Notes: generated by a model from the letters alone, not told the origin. 64,000 bases of DNA from Brassica napus (GCF_020379485.1 NC_063452.1:13619065-13683064); one strand, 5' to 3'. Counted from the stretch's first letter, positions 14,019 through 25,208 are shown. Translations and numbers: made by a program.

Positions 14019-15821
14019 CTACGGGTCTGGCACGTCCGGGAACACCTCGTTCGGGTACATCCTCTGCATCATCTCCATCATTTGCTGGTTCAGCCTCATC
14101 TGTGCCTCATAGCCCGCCTGTTGAGCCGCCATCTGGGTCTGCAACAAATATATGCGATCATCCTTGTCCTTCAACTGAGCCGTAAGTACTTCTGGATCAA
14201 CAAAGGGCGGTGGTGCAGAAGAAGGAGGAACCGACCGGGTGCGACGACCCAAACCGACCAAACGTCCCTTCTTCTTTGGAACCGACTGAATAGAAAATAG
14301 CCAAATTTACAAATTTAAACCAAGAAATAAGTGAATTGAACTTTTAAAAAAAGAACTTACGGATTCAACGATTTCGTTGATTCGAAACCGGGACAAGTTG
14401 GTCGAAGCCGTCGAAGCGTCATCCTCGGTTTGAAGCTGAGACACTTCGTCTACCACCTGAGTTTGGACCAGGTCGACCACGTCCCTCACAAGACCGTCAT
14501 CAATCTGGCCGGTCTTCTTGTTGGTATACGCCCTCCTCATTAGGGTGAGATCATCAACCGGCTCGCCTTCATTTTCTTCCGCCTTGAAAAAAAACATAAA
14601 TTAAAGAAACATTAGAAATTAGAAGAAATGCACAATAAATTAAAATTCTGAAACTCAAATAATTGAAGAAAAAGCGGTTGAACTTACCATGCGATCTCCC
14701 AGAGTGGCAATAGATTGAGCACCCAAGTTATGCTTGTAGATGCCCTTCCCTTTACGGTCGCTCCTGCGGTTGGTGGAGTTGGTGGAAGAAGTTTCTTTCG
14801 TCTCTTCCTTATCCCAATGCGCACACAACTCCTTCCAGACCGTGTCGTTCATCGACTTTGGGACCTTTTAATAAAAAAAAATGAAAATAGTTTAATAAAT
14901 TAAAAAATAGTTTAATAAATTAAAAAATTGTTTAATAAATTAAATCGAACCTTATTGATTTCCCACTTCTTCTTCCACTCGTGGATCTGCTTCCCATAGT
15001 TGTCCATAACTTTATGGACGAAGTGGTGATAGATAAAGAGCGTCTCATCGGAATTCCAGTTGAACTCTTGCTGAAAAAAAACACAATTAGTAGAAAATTT
15101 ATATTAAAGATTAAAAATATAAGTAAAAAATTAGAATACTTACCGCAAATGACGAAACCAGAGAACCTGCTTGTCGGTAGGGAAGTGAGTGAAAGTCAGA
15201 TGTCCCCTGTCGAGGGCCGAGTACATCATACGGTTGATCCATGCGCTGATCCCGTTCCCGGATCGGTTGAACCTAATAAAAAGAACAAACGGTTAATAAT
15301 GAATCCAAATTTAAAGAAAAAAATGTTTAATTACCATGTTTGACTCTGTCCATGTGGATACGGAGTGAGATACGGAACATGGTCACGACCGGGCTGTTGA
15401 ACCAACTCCGCAACACTCATCACTCCCGGAGGACCCGGAGGAGCAGGAGCGGATGCAGCAGCGGGAGCGAGAGGAGCAGGAGCGGGTGCAGCAGAGGGAG
15501 ATGTATGGTTGGAGCTGTGGGGCGAAGGGGAATCCTGAAAATGGCTGGAATCCCGAGACTGGCTCCCCGTACCACCACGGCCACGACGCTGTCGAGCCCG
15601 GGTCTAATCATCATGAGACCTGTAAATTAAAAAAATATATATTTAATAAATACAGAAATATATAAATTAATTTTTTTAAAAAAAAATCCCAAATAATTTA
15701 ATCACTAAAAAAGATTTATAGATATTAAAAATATTTAATAAATATATAAAAATAATTCTAATAAACAAAAAATAGTTTTAATAAATAAAAAAATAGTTTA
15801 ATAATTACAAAAAATAGTTTA

Positions 15822-15859
<38 letters not shown>

Positions 15860-16249
15860 TATTTTTAAATCCCAAATTATAGTTTTTAATCACAAAAAAA
15901 GTTTTATAGATATTAAAAAATGTTTTATAAAATCCAAAAAATCGAATTTATATACAAAAATGATTTTGTAAAATCTAAAAAATCAAATTTATATAGAAAA
16001 ATCGTTTTGTAAAATACAAAAATCGATTTTATATACAAAAATCGATTTTATAATTACAAAAAAAAAAGAAAAAAATTATAAAAAAATTCTAAATCAATTC
16101 AACAAAACAAATTATTCAACCAAATCACAATTCTAAACCTATTATACAACCAAATCACAATCCTAACCAATCACCCTAACAAAAATCTATCAAAACTACA
16201 CAAAAACCTAACAAATAGAACCTAAAAGAGTGGGATAGGGTCCTTACAT
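14019..16249 (-). pseudogene. TNPA-like gene of CACTA element 2, broken copy
   Basis: The seven-exon layout matches element 1: 16249-16248, 15619-15335, 15272-15144, 15070-14951, 14864-14688, 14582-14361, 14285-14019. Two lesions are visible. After the split start the sixth codon is TAG (element 1 has CAG), and exon 3 is 129 rather than 130 nt because one base is missing next to 15150, which shifts the frame. The remaining exons keep sense and splice signals, including the Transposase_24-like block ([12 protein letters not shown]) and the Gln-rich C-terminus. The decay looks recent: most codons still match the open copy. Confidence 0.85.
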
Positions 16250-16493
16250 GATTTGTGTAAGAGAAGGGGGAGATCGCCGGAGATATCGTCGGATTTCTGG
16301 GGGAAATCGCCGGAGAGAAGAGAGGAGTCGCGCAGAGGAAGAAGAAAGAAATGGGGAAGAAGAAGGGGCTCGTGGTTATAAAACCTAGGGTCTGACGGAC
16401 ATTATCCGTCGGAATTCCGTCGGAATTCTAATTTCAATTTTCGCGAAATATTTGCCCGGTAAAATGAAAATATTCCGAGGAAATACCGAGGAA

Positions 16494-16925
16494 CTAGTGT
16501 TTGGGGTTTCAAAACATCAATTTTTTTTGCCGTATTTCATTTCTTAAACAATTGTAGTGCATACCATTGAGGATTCTTTGTATAGATGAGCATAAACCAT
16601 GAAATAAAAAATTTCAAAACTAATTGAAAGTATTCCCTTTACCGTTCATTAAAAGGTATAAGTGTTTCTCTTATGTTGTGGGATTTCGTTCATACAATCG
16701 GAAAAGTGTTAATTATACGGTAAGGAACAAATTTTTGACTTCATAATGAACGTAAGACACTTAATAAGGGTTATATAGGTGTTATTCAAACCGCAAAACG
16801 TTGTTTTCGGTTTAAAAACCCTATTTCCTCGGAATTTCCTCGGATTATTCCGAGGGAATTCCGAGGAAACCCTTTTCTTCCTCGGAATTCCGTCGGAATA
16901 TTCCGAGGAAATTCCGAGGAACTAG
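16494..16925. repeat. Copy of the 428 bp CACTA internal repeat
   Basis: The sequence starts ACTAGTGTTTGGGG, runs through the CCGTATTTCATTTC and TTCATTAAAAGG segments, and ends in the CCTCGGAA block. It matches the tandem repeat at 8030-8872 of element 1 closely. Only one copy is present here; another is at 19968-20396. Confidence 0.75.
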
Positions 16926-16944
16926 TGTTTGGGGTTTCAATACG

Positions 16945-17310
16945 TCAATTTTTTTTATAAACGGATCGATCGATGTATATATATCCAAAAACGCATCGAT
17001 CGATCGCTAAGATGGACCAAAGCGTAACAATGTGATCGATCGATTAGATTATCCCATCGATCGATCGAGAATCTCAAGCGTTCCTCGGAATGTCCTCGGA
17101 AAATCTCGTACGTTTTTTTATAAACGGATCGATCGATGTATATATATCCAAAAACGCATCGATCGATCACTAAGATGGACCAAAGCGTAACAATGTGATC
17201 GATCGATTAGATTATCCCATCGATCGATCGAACAAAATCTCGGGAGCCTTTTTTTAAACGCATCGATCGATCCGTATTTGTACAAAAACGCATCGATCGA
17301 TGCGTGTGCG
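16945..17310. repeat. GATCGATC-rich direct repeats
   Basis: Two direct copies (about 16955-17090 and 17110-17235) share the order AAACGGATCGATCGATG, ATATCCAAAAACGCATCGAT, GATGGACCAAAGCGTAACAA and CCCATCGATCGATCGA. A shorter third copy follows to 17310. They border the ATHILA-like gene, and the same units recur at 20430-20745. Apparent open frames on either strand here are by-products of the repeat. Confidence 0.75.
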
Positions 17311-17794
17311 GGAAACAGAATTATAAGGCAAAACCCAAACTTTTTGGATCAAAACCTCAGAACTCTCATCCCCTCCGATTTTCCCTATAATTCGACCCCC
17401 CCTTTTCTCTCTCTATAATCATCCGATTTGAACAATTTTGGGCTTTATTCCCCTTGATTTTTGGAGCTCTACCTAATTCCTACACTCGTTTTCACCCTAA
17501 GACAGATATACTCCGCGAATCTCCACATTCTCAAATCGTGTTCTTGGGCAATTTTTTGGGTTTTGTGAATTTCTTATTTCCGTGTTGATTCCTTGATCAA
17601 ATATGCATGAAACAGATGTTTAAACATGGAATAGAACACAATTTTCTGTGATCAACGAGTTTGGAACAGGATTTGAGATGATTTAGGGACTGAGAATTTT
17701 TTTCATTTTGGTTTTTTTTTATCACAACTCGCTTGTTTTTTATCAAAACATATACTGCATACTCACTTGTTTCAAAGATTCTATTTTGTAGAGA

Positions 17795-19243
17795 ATGAAG
17801 CGCACGAAAACATCAGCAAAGAAGAACACACAAGAAGAGGGTTCGTCTCAGCGAGAGAAGCAAAGGCCAAAGAAGTGGGATAAGTCTGATACCACCCACT
17901 ACAACAACATGAAGAAGGTAGCCGTTCCGGCTACACAGCTAGCATGTCCTGAGACGATGACAATATTGGGAATCAAATCAGACATTGAAGGGCTGTTCCA
18001 GAACATGGGTCTAGGCCAACTATGCAACCTCAACGAACCCACTTATCCGTAGTTGGTACGCCAGTTCATAGCATCCGCATTAGTCAGCCATCCCGATGAT
18101 AGTCATCAGGAAGGTTTTCTGGCATTCGTAGTGCAGAAAGTATACTTTGAGGTATCTTTCACAGACCTCTGCGGACTATTTGGATTGAGTGCAGGGGAGA
18201 GGACATCTGGTCTTTATTGGACTTTAGAGCTGTTGAACTTCTGGGAAACGATTGGCACAGGGGTTTATAGATCTTCTCAGGCAAAGGAGTCACTTATCCG
18301 GAGCCCAGTACTGAGATATGCCACACGCCTCATTGGCTCATTGCTATACGGGACAACCACAGTCGCATCAGTCACGCAATGGGAGTTGTGCCTCCTGTAC
18401 CAAGGTGTGAGGCATTTGCTACCGGCATTTGGAAACTCTACATTCCTACCTGCTACTGCCTTCAACATGGGAGCGGTGCTGGCCGCAAACTTAGCAGGAT
18501 ACAAGGGGAAAGTAACCAAATCCAAGAGCAGTGCATGTGGATTTGGTGCAGTGATTACTCGGATCCTTACACATGTGGGTGTAGACTGCGAGAACCATCA
18601 GGTAGCACTGGACAGATCGAACAACATTGCTTGGAACTACCTGGATGTCATTTCTCTAGTAAGTAAGGAGTTCATAGCTGGTCCCCACTCGAGGATCGAT
18701 CGGGATGGTCCTTACGTCTACGTATTCCAGGACCGAGCGAAGAAAACACTCTACTGCCACCTGCCTCAAATCGGCATGACTGCTATACTTTCAGAGGCTG
18801 CAGTTGAGTTCCTACGCCCTGCTACCGCACTAGTAGACAAGCCATCCTTCTTCACGCCAAAATATCAGACCAAAGGCAAGGCCGTGGATGATGAAGAGGG
18901 AGAAGATGAGGCTGCACAAGCCTATCCAGATGATTCACAACCCCATCAGCTACTCCCATCAAACTCCAGCCAGTACAAGCTGCAAGAGCTTCCACTGAAC
19001 GCCACTTCGCGCCAGCAACAACATTGGAGAGATCAGAGCATAAAGACAAACAACGACATGCTACACAAGATCTGGGCTGCCATTTCACGTATCAGGCCGT
19101 GTCGTTGCCAAAAGGATGATGTAGTTCATCGGGACAACTCTCCATCCAGCTCTGGTTCGGGTTCGAGTGGTACACACAGGGTAAGAAAGAGGTCCAAGAG
19201 ACCCAAAGATGCAGGAACATCTGGAGCAGGAGACGAGGAGTAG
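17795..19243 (+). pseudogene. ATHILA ORF-1-like gene inside CACTA element 2, one in-frame stop
   Basis: The frame runs 483 codons from ATG 17795 to TAG 19241-19243, interrupted only by the TAG at 18050-18052. The protein resembles the ORF-1 (gag-region) family of Arabidopsis ATHILA retrotransposons: a basic N-terminus (MKRTKTSAKK), then a globular core (IEGLFQNMGLGQLCNLNEP, YFEVSFTDLCGLFGL, FNMGAVLAANLAGYKGKV, GFGAVITRILTHVGVDCENH), then an acidic and Ser-rich tail with basic patches (RVRKRSKRPKDAG). No LTRs, polymerase or primer-binding site surround it, so it is not an ATHILA insertion as such. A 400 bp AT-rich leader with a possible acceptor (TTTTGTAG) precedes the ATG. It converges with the tnpD tail. 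Readthrough or a start after the stop would give 396 residues. Confidence 0.75.
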
Positions 19244-19493
19244 GAGCTATGTTTTTTTTTCGGTTAATTTTGAACTTAGTTTTGAACTTAGTTTTTTTTT
19301 TATTTTTTTTCTTAATTATGAGTTCGTATTTCTTTTACATAGTTTCTTCGTTTTATTTGGTTGTGTTTTGAGTAGTTTTTAATTCGTATTCAGCTTTGCC
19401 TTGCTAGATAAACCAAATAACTAATATCCGAGGAAAGAGGTTATATCAAGTGTTCCTCGGAATTTCCTCGGTATTTCTTTAAGAAAAAAAAAA

Positions 19494-19905
19494 TCAATGG
19501 TAGTCTGTTTCCGAGTCATCATCACCAGATGAATCTGAATCTGGATCTTGGTGAAACTCTCCAATCACTGGTTCATCCTCTACGTAAACGACGGCTTCCT
19601 CTCCGAAGTCGGTTAAATCGACTACAAGGCCAACTCCAGCTAAATATTCTGCTGCACTTAAGTTGCCGGATGTGCTTGGTTGTAGTGGGTCTTCCAGCTC
19701 AGAACTTCCCTGAACTCGGCCTCTCGGGTTGAGTCTTGTAACAGTAACCTATGAATCATCTCTGTTCCTTACCCGGGGGTACTTGATATAACAAACCTGT
19801 AACATTTAGAAAAATTATAAATTAATTCCTTATGATGATGAATCATTCTGAATAATTAACATATAATTACCTGATCGGCCTGAGAAGCAAGAATGAAAAG
19901 ATCAT
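19494..19905 (-). pseudogene. 3' tail of tnpD (last exon and ~30 bp of the one before)
   Basis: The segment 19796-19494 matches the last tnpD exon of element 1 (TRLNPRGRVQGSSE, AEDLAGVGLVVDL). It reads through the codon that is a stop in element 1 (8974-8976), ending a few codons later. After an intron-like gap, 19905-19870 matches the end of the preceding exon (FILASQADQ) and then breaks off into CCTCGGAA repeat. Everything upstream of tnpD is deleted. Confidence 0.8.
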
Positions 19906-19967
19906 AATCCTTACCATATATTGTTCCTCGGAATTTCCTCGGAATATTCCGAGGAAATACCGAGGAA

Positions 19968-20396
19968 CTAGTGTTTGGGGTTTCAAAACATCAATTTTTT
20001 TTGCCGTATTTCATTTCTTATACAATTGTAATGCATACCATTGAGGATTCTTTGTATAGATGAGTATAAACCATGAAATAACAAATTTCAAAACGAATTG
20101 AAAGTATTCCCTTTACCGTTCATTAAAGTGTATAAGTGTTTCTCTTATGTTGTGGGATTTCATTCATACAATCAGAAAAGTGTTAATTATAGGGTAAGGA
20201 ACAAATTTTTGGCTTCATAATGAACGTAAGACACTTAATAAGGGTTATATAGGTGTTATTCAAACCGCAAAACGTTGTTTTCGGTTTAAAAACCCTATTT
20301 CCTCGGAATTTCCTCGGAATATTCTGAGGAAATTCCGAGGAAACCCTTTTCTTCCTCGGAATTCCGTCGAAATATTCCGAGGAAAATCTGAGGAAC
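19968..20396. repeat. Second copy of the 428 bp CACTA internal repeat in element 2
   Basis: The same module as at 16494-16925 and 8030-8872, in the same orientation, beginning ACTAGTGTTTGGGG. It lies between the tnpD tail and the second GATCGATC block, so element 2 has two copies about 3.5 kb apart that bracket the ATHILA-like insert. Confidence 0.75.
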
Positions 20397-20429
20397 TAGT
20401 GTTTGGGGTTTCAAAACGTCAAATTTTTT

Positions 20430-20745
20430 TTAAACGGATCGATCGATGGATATATGTCCAAAAACGCATCGATCGATCACTAAGATGGACCAAAGCGTAA
20501 CAATGTGATCGATCGATTAGATTATCCCATCGATCGATCGAGGATATCAAGTGTTCCTCGGAATTTCCTCGGAATATTCTGAGGAACTAGTGTTTGGGGT
20601 TTCAAAATCTCGAATGTATTTTTATAAACGGATCGATCGATGGATTTATGTCCAAAAACGCATCGATCGATCACTAATATGGACCAAAGCGTAACAATGT
20701 GATCGATCGATGGGTATATGTCCAAAAACGCATCGATCGATCACT
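20430..20745. repeat. GATCGATC-rich direct repeats, right block
   Basis: Two units like those at 16945-17310 (AAACGGATCGATCGATGG, GTCCAAAAACGCATCGATCG, GATGGACCAAAGCGTAACAA). The right block and the left block bracket the ATHILA-like gene together with the duplicated 428 bp module. Confidence 0.75.
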
Positions 20746-20999
20746 AGTTCGTCGGAATTTCCTCGGAATTTTGTAAAATCCCTATAATATTTCCTCGGAA
20801 TTCATCGGTTTTTTCCGAGGAACACTTTTTTCCTCGGAATTTCCTCAGAATATTTCGACGGATTGATGTTTCCTCGGAATTCCGTCGGTATATTCCGAGG
20901 AAATTCCTCGGGAAATTCCGAGGATTTCATTTTCCGTCGGAATGTCTGTCAGAACTGTTTTCTTGTAGTGAATAAGATATTTCAAATTATATTTGTTCA

Positions 21000-21524
21000 C
21001 ATCAACGACGCCGTTTGACTACATTGCGCAATCGACACCTCTCCGGCACGATTGTTCAGAGTTCGATTTCCATTTTCAGGTGGAAAGTTCGATAATTTTA
21101 GATTCGGATGGTAGATTCCGTTCCGACAGATCTTCCGATTCGGACACCCTGATCTCAGAGTCCCTAAAGTTTAGGTAAGTTTCTACCTCATTTCGTTATC
21201 ACAGAACAACATTTATGGTTTATAGCGATTTCAAATCGGCTGCTTGTCAAATCCTACTCGTAGCCTATTGCTCATATTGCGTGGAAAGGTTCCAACTTTT
21301 TCTTTTAAATGCCAAGGCTAGTGCTTTGCCCACCAGCTGTTTGTGTTAATTCCCGAATGAGAGTTCTTTTCATTTTGGTTAGTGATTGTTAGAGAATCAG
21401 CTCTAGTGTTCTTAGATGGATTCTAGTTTACTGTTGCATTGTCAGATTTGCATCAACTGATCTTGTTTCTGGTCTGAATTTGTTTGCAGGAGAAGAGAAA
21501 AGAAGTACCCTTTAAGCTAACCCG
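21000..21524 (+). other. Likely 5' UTR with one intron for the AT1G62730-like gene
   Basis: A donor (TTTAG|GTAAGT, intron from 21175) and acceptor (TTTGTTTGCAG, ending 21489) bound a 315 bp intron upstream of the ATG at 21525. The upstream exon (about 21000-21174) is GC-richer than its surroundings. The start of transcription is not known. CACTA element 2 ends at 20970, so promoter elements must lie within or beyond it, or start very close. Confidence 0.5.
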
Positions 21525-22442
21525 ATGAACGGACCACGAGGCTCGAGTAGTTTACGTTCAGCATTCTCTTACTGTGTACAACAAGTGCGTAACTATGACT
21601 ACCATCACTACCTCTGTCTCCTTGAACTCCCACCTCAGATGCGTAAAGCCGCCTTTGCACTCCGCGCTTTCAACGTAGAAACCGCAAGAGCCATGGATGT
21701 TGCATCAGATCCCAAAATCGGCTTGATGCGTTTACTCTGGTGGCAAGAAGCAATCGACAAACTCTACACGAAAAAAACCGTAAACCATCCAGCTGCACAA
21801 GCTCTCTCTTGGGCCATATCAGAGCATAGCATCAGTAAACCGTGGCTTAAACGCTCGGTTGAAGCAAGAATCCGAGATGCTCAAAGAGAAGCTGATGATA
21901 TACCAGAGAGTGTCGAGGAGCTTGAGAAGTACGCAGAAGATACGGTTTCAACCCTTCTGTACAATACTCTCCAAGCAGGTGGGATTAGTTCAACAGCAGC
22001 GGATCACGCAGCTTCACACATCGGTAAAGCCAGTGGTCTTGTCTTGCTGCTGAAGTCGTTGCCTTACCACTGTACTAGAAACCGTCACCACAATTACATC
22101 CCTGTGGAACTCGCTGAGAAGCACGGGCTGCTTGTGAAACAAGGTGGAATGTCTGAGATCCTTTTGGATAATGATTCAAGAGAAGGGCTATGCAATGTAG
22201 TGTTTGAGATTGCATCTGTTGCCAATGTACATCTCTTGAAAGCTCGTGAGCTGGCGGGAAAAGTTCCTGCAGAAGCTAAACCGGTTCTGCTTCATTCTGT
22301 CCCGGTACAGGTTCTTCTGGATTCGTTGAGTAAAGTACATTTCGATGTGTTTGATCCGAGGATGCAGAGAGGAGTTCTTGGTGTTCCTCCTCTTTGGTTT
22401 CAGGTTAGACTCAAGTGGTATTCATGGAGATCTACGTTCTGA
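21525..22442 (+). CDS. Squalene/phytoene-synthase-fold protein, NDUFAF6-like (AT1G62730 homologue)
   Basis: A single-exon coding frame of 305 aa that matches what I recall of AT1G62730, annotated as a terpenoid-synthase superfamily protein and related to human NDUFAF6, a mitochondrial complex I assembly factor. Visible family features are the N-terminal YCVQQVRNYDYHHYLCLLEL helix, RKAAFALRAFNVETARA, LMRLLWWQEAIDKLY, and the later helix IGKASGLVLLLKSLPYH. The Asp-rich metal-binding motifs of true prenyl synthases are weak, as expected for an assembly factor rather than an enzyme. Length is normal and no lesion is seen. A mitochondrial role is inferred from homology; the N-terminus (SSSLRSAFSYC) has Ser and Arg but is not a classic presequence. 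The upstream neighbour is CACTA element 2. Confidence 0.85.
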   Translation: MNGPRGSSSLRSAFSYCVQQVRNYDYHHYLCLLELPPQMRKAAFALRAFNVETARAMDVASDPKIGLMRLLWWQEAIDKLYTKKTVNHPAAQALSWAISEHSISKPWLKRSVEARIRDAQREADDIPESVEELEKYAEDTVSTLLYNTLQAGGISSTAADHAASHIGKASGLVLLLKSLPYHCTRNRHHNYIPVELAEKHGLLVKQGGMSEILLDNDSREGLCNVVFEIASVANVHLLKARELAGKVPAEAKPVLLHSVPVQVLLDSLSKVHFDVFDPRMQRGVLGVPPLWFQVRLKWYSWRSTF

Positions 22443-23300
22443 GAAACTTCATGTCTATGTTTATTTTTCTGGTTTTAAAGACATTATTACAAAACTGTTC
22501 CAGTTTGTTTGTCTTTTTGCCTTGTAATAATACAAACAGTGATGGATTGGATACAAAATAAGAGAATTTGTTTCATTTTTTTTCTTTCAAATAATATACA
22601 CAGTTACATAAGAGTGTACAATATGTTATAGTTGAAGAAGCCCATTTTCATGCATTCATGTTTCCTACAAAAGCCTGGGATCATTGTAGTGTATGATACA
22701 ACATTGTACTCAAATCCATTGAATGTGAGGCCACAGAACAAATTCTAAGCATTATCCATAATACCAGCATCGCTTAATATATCTTAATATCAAGATCCAT
22801 ACCACTCTTGCATATCAAGTTCTAGGTGCGGGTCAAACGATTTGAAAAAATTGAATTGCGGGTGCAAGCGCGGATCAACTATTTTTTTTAAACACGGGTA
22901 CCTGCCAACCCACAAAATAAAATAAAATAAAAAATTTAAAGCTTTTTTTTTAATTATAAAATTACAAACTTTAGTTAAAAATAATTAAAAAATCAAATAT
23001 AAATAATTTTTTTACTTTTAGAAAAAAGTAATTAAAATAATCATTTTTGTTATTTAAAATTACTTGCAGGTTTCGCGGGTTACCTACAAAATTAAGTGAA
23101 ACATGTGTGGGTGTAATAATTTCTCTTTCTGGAAATTAACTTCCAGGTGGGTTCGACCCGCTTCCCACACTAATTAGTAAATACAACCATTGCTTACTAC
23201 TCAATCTTCCTGTTAGTAAAAAGACCATATAACAAAATGTTGCAGGTCCTAAAATTGGAAGCCGAACCATGAGAATCCATTTGTCTGAATTTTTTTTGAG
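22443..23300. other. Downstream region with a GCGGGT-rich repeat
   Basis: The 3' UTR of the preceding gene probably ends within the first 150 bases (AATAAT and AATAAG words). From about 22820 to 23165 there are scattered GCGGGT/ACCCGC words in both orientations around an AT-rich core, like a decayed non-autonomous DNA transposon. No clean terminal repeats or target duplication were found. Confidence 0.35.
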
Positions 23301-23304
23301 TATA

Positions 23305-23591
23305 GGGGTGATTGGTTGGGATGTAGTAGCTGACTTTAGCTTTAATATTAATCTATAACCTTTAAATCATCAATCAAGATTTATCTTGTTTTCTAAAGCT
23401 ACAATCAAAAGATAAAGATAAAAAGATGTAAAAGCCTTATTTTCTAAAGCCCAATTTTTTTGCCTGTAGAAAATATATTACTGTAGCAAATATATTACTG
23501 TAGCAATTAATTTTAAAGCTACATCACTTACAACTAAATCAAAAAATTCTACGGTTTAAATTCTACAGTTACGGTCCAACCAATCACCCCC
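23305..23591. mobile_element. MITE with GGGGTGATTGGTTGG terminal repeats
   Basis: The left end GGGGTGATTGGTTGGG and the right end CCAACCAATCACCCCC are inverted repeats of about 15 bp bounding 287 bp of AT-rich non-coding sequence. The interior is a weak foldback with repeated ATATATTACTGTAGCAA. The flanks ATA/ATA could be a 3 bp target duplication (PIF/Harbinger-like), but the base count in the G/C run makes the exact boundary uncertain. Confidence 0.6.
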
Positions 23592-23796
23592 ATATCTAAT
23601 TTTCCCACTTAAAACAACCTTGGATAAGAGTGTCGTAAGAAACTGTATTGCCATTTGCCAATTGCCAAGTAGTTGTCTTTGAGACATCTCGCTCAAGAGT
23701 TTCATCACATCATATACTTACTTAGGCTTGCAAAAATTCAGGAGAGCACTCCTTTGTTACCATCAACTCAAGCATTGTCGGGCCTCATCTAAGCGA

Positions 23797-25145
23797 CTAT
23801 GCATACAAAGCATGTCTAATTTTTAATTCTAAAAATTTACTCATACTTGTAGTTAGGAAACCGGTTCTCACTATAAGCTTGTTCAAGCATGTGCTTGGAG
23901 CTTCTAATGTGTTTAATAATTGTGAAGGCCAAAAAATATTTTCAATACCAACAGATGTACTTTTGTTTGACCCTCTCAATTGTAAAAAGGTCAACGGAGA
24001 AGACTGTTGTTGTTGCTGCGGTTCCAAAAACCGATTTGGATAACCATGTAGAAGAAAACACTCAATCGTATCATACCCTTGTGATTGCAATGTGAACAAA
24101 AACGATTTGAATTCAACTTCATTGATTAGTAGCAGCATCAGCCAATGGTGGAAAGGTGTTGAAGACTCTGTTTGAACAAAAAACCATATAACTTCATTTT
24201 TTTAATCTTTTTCATTACGCATGGTAGAGATAGTTTGTTCAGCTTGTATAACACGAGAGTAGATAGAATTTAAATGGGGAAGAGGTTCTTCATCAATTAT
24301 CTAAGAACGAATGATAGCAAAATGAGTTTCATCAAAGCCGAAAAGAAACTTGTGGATTTGAGCATCCTCTCGTTCTTTCTCGATTTCTGTAATGTAGAAC
24401 AAGTACACATATTAGCAGTAGTAACTCAGAGCTTAGAAAGCCGACCATAATAATCAATGACTAATTGGTCATTTTGTTTGCAGTTGGTGATATCATCTTC
24501 AAGCATGTGTTTACAGACTCCTTTTTAACAAATAAATGTCATTGTAGTGATTCCTAAAGCTTGAATGCATCAGGAGCATGAGTAACAGTCGATAAGACTA
24601 GGTATGTGGGTTCAGATAGTTCGGATCGGGTAGTTTGGAATTCGGGTAGTTCGGTTCGACCAAAGTATTGCCAAATTGAACCGAAAAAAAAATCAGTTCA
24701 GTTCGGTCTCCGTGTAGTTCGGTTTTAATTTTTTTGACTAAAACTAATTAAAGTTATTGGTTTTAATAATATCCGGTTAAAAATTCAGATAATTTCAGGT
24801 AGTTCCGTTAGTTTGGTTAGTTCCGTTAATTTTTTTTGGTTAATTGGGTAGTTCGGTTCGAAATTTGATTAACACTAATTCCAGTAAAATTCCAGTTATA
24901 TTTATTTCATTATTGTTTTGTGAAATTTTTAAAAAGCAAAATAACAGAAACCGAACTAAAAACCGAAGTTTTTTTGTAAACCTGCTAAATCAAACTGAAC
25001 TAACTGAACTGATATAATAAGAACACTAGGATTATCCGAAGATTGAAGAGTATTTGGAGATTCATACAAATTTGTAGTAGAAGTTATCATTGTAGTGGGC
25101 GCTGCTGTAGTAGAAGTAGTAGAAGAAGACGAATTGTCTCCCATG
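23797..25145 (-). pseudogene. Decayed Ty1/copia gag (UBN2/Retrotran_gag_3 type)
   Basis: On the minus strand the start is MGDNSSSSTTSTTAAPTT followed by LYESPNTLQSSDNPSVLIIS, the copia gag N-terminal signature (SPYYLHPSDNPG-like). After an AACCGAAC/GGTTCGG-rich insertion (about 24600-25010), recognisable pieces continue: VIDYYGRLSKL, EKEREDAQIHKFLFGFDE, IIDEEPLPHLNSIYSRVI and GYDTIECFLLHGYPNRF (the CCHC-region tail with its first cysteines lost). Several stops and frame changes are present. No LTRs or pol are seen nearby. It is a non-functional relic. Confidence 0.7.
24600..25010. repeat. GGTTCGG/CCGAACC-rich insertion within the copia gag relic
   Basis: About 400 bp dominated by GTAGTTCGGTT words on the left and AACCGAAC words on the right interrupts the gag frame. 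It looks like a relative of the AACCGAAC-rich hAT elements at 25209 and 46138, but I could not fix ends or a target duplication. Confidence 0.4.
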
Positions 25146-25208
25146 GCGAAAGAGTAGTTTGCACCTAAAAAAAAGAGCTTTAGAGATTTATGCGGAATGG
25201 ATTAAAGC

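Larger units (their letters stand above)
13297..20970. mobile_element. CACTA (EnSpm) element 2, complete ends, 7674 bp, non-autonomous
   Basis: The TIR CACTACAAGAAAACAG (16 bp perfect) lies at 13297-13312 and 20955-20970, flanked by the TSD AAT (13294-13296 and 20971-20973). The left third parallels element 1. The rest differs: the body of tnpD is missing except its 3' tail (19494-19905), and the space is filled by GATCGATC-rich repeats and an ATHILA ORF-1-like gene on the opposite strand. Subterminal CCTCGGAA arrays remain at both ends. Without TNPD it can only move if transposase is supplied in trans. Its right end is about 555 bp before the ATG of the next host gene. Confidence 0.92.

Noticed and set aside
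16955..17310. Regular short repeats that could suggest a CRISPR-like array
   Set aside because: Units are direct copies of a 120-150 bp block with palindromic GATCGATC words, inside a eukaryotic transposon, with no constant repeat and unique spacers.
17300..19300. A complete ATHILA retrotransposon
   Set aside because: No LTR pair, primer site, polymerase or target duplication surrounds the ORF-1-like gene. The unit is bounded by CACTA sequence on both sides.
24956..25144. A stand-alone Ser/Thr-rich small protein
   Set aside because: Its SPNTLQSSDNP segment is the start of copia gag, and gag pieces follow beyond an inserted repeat.
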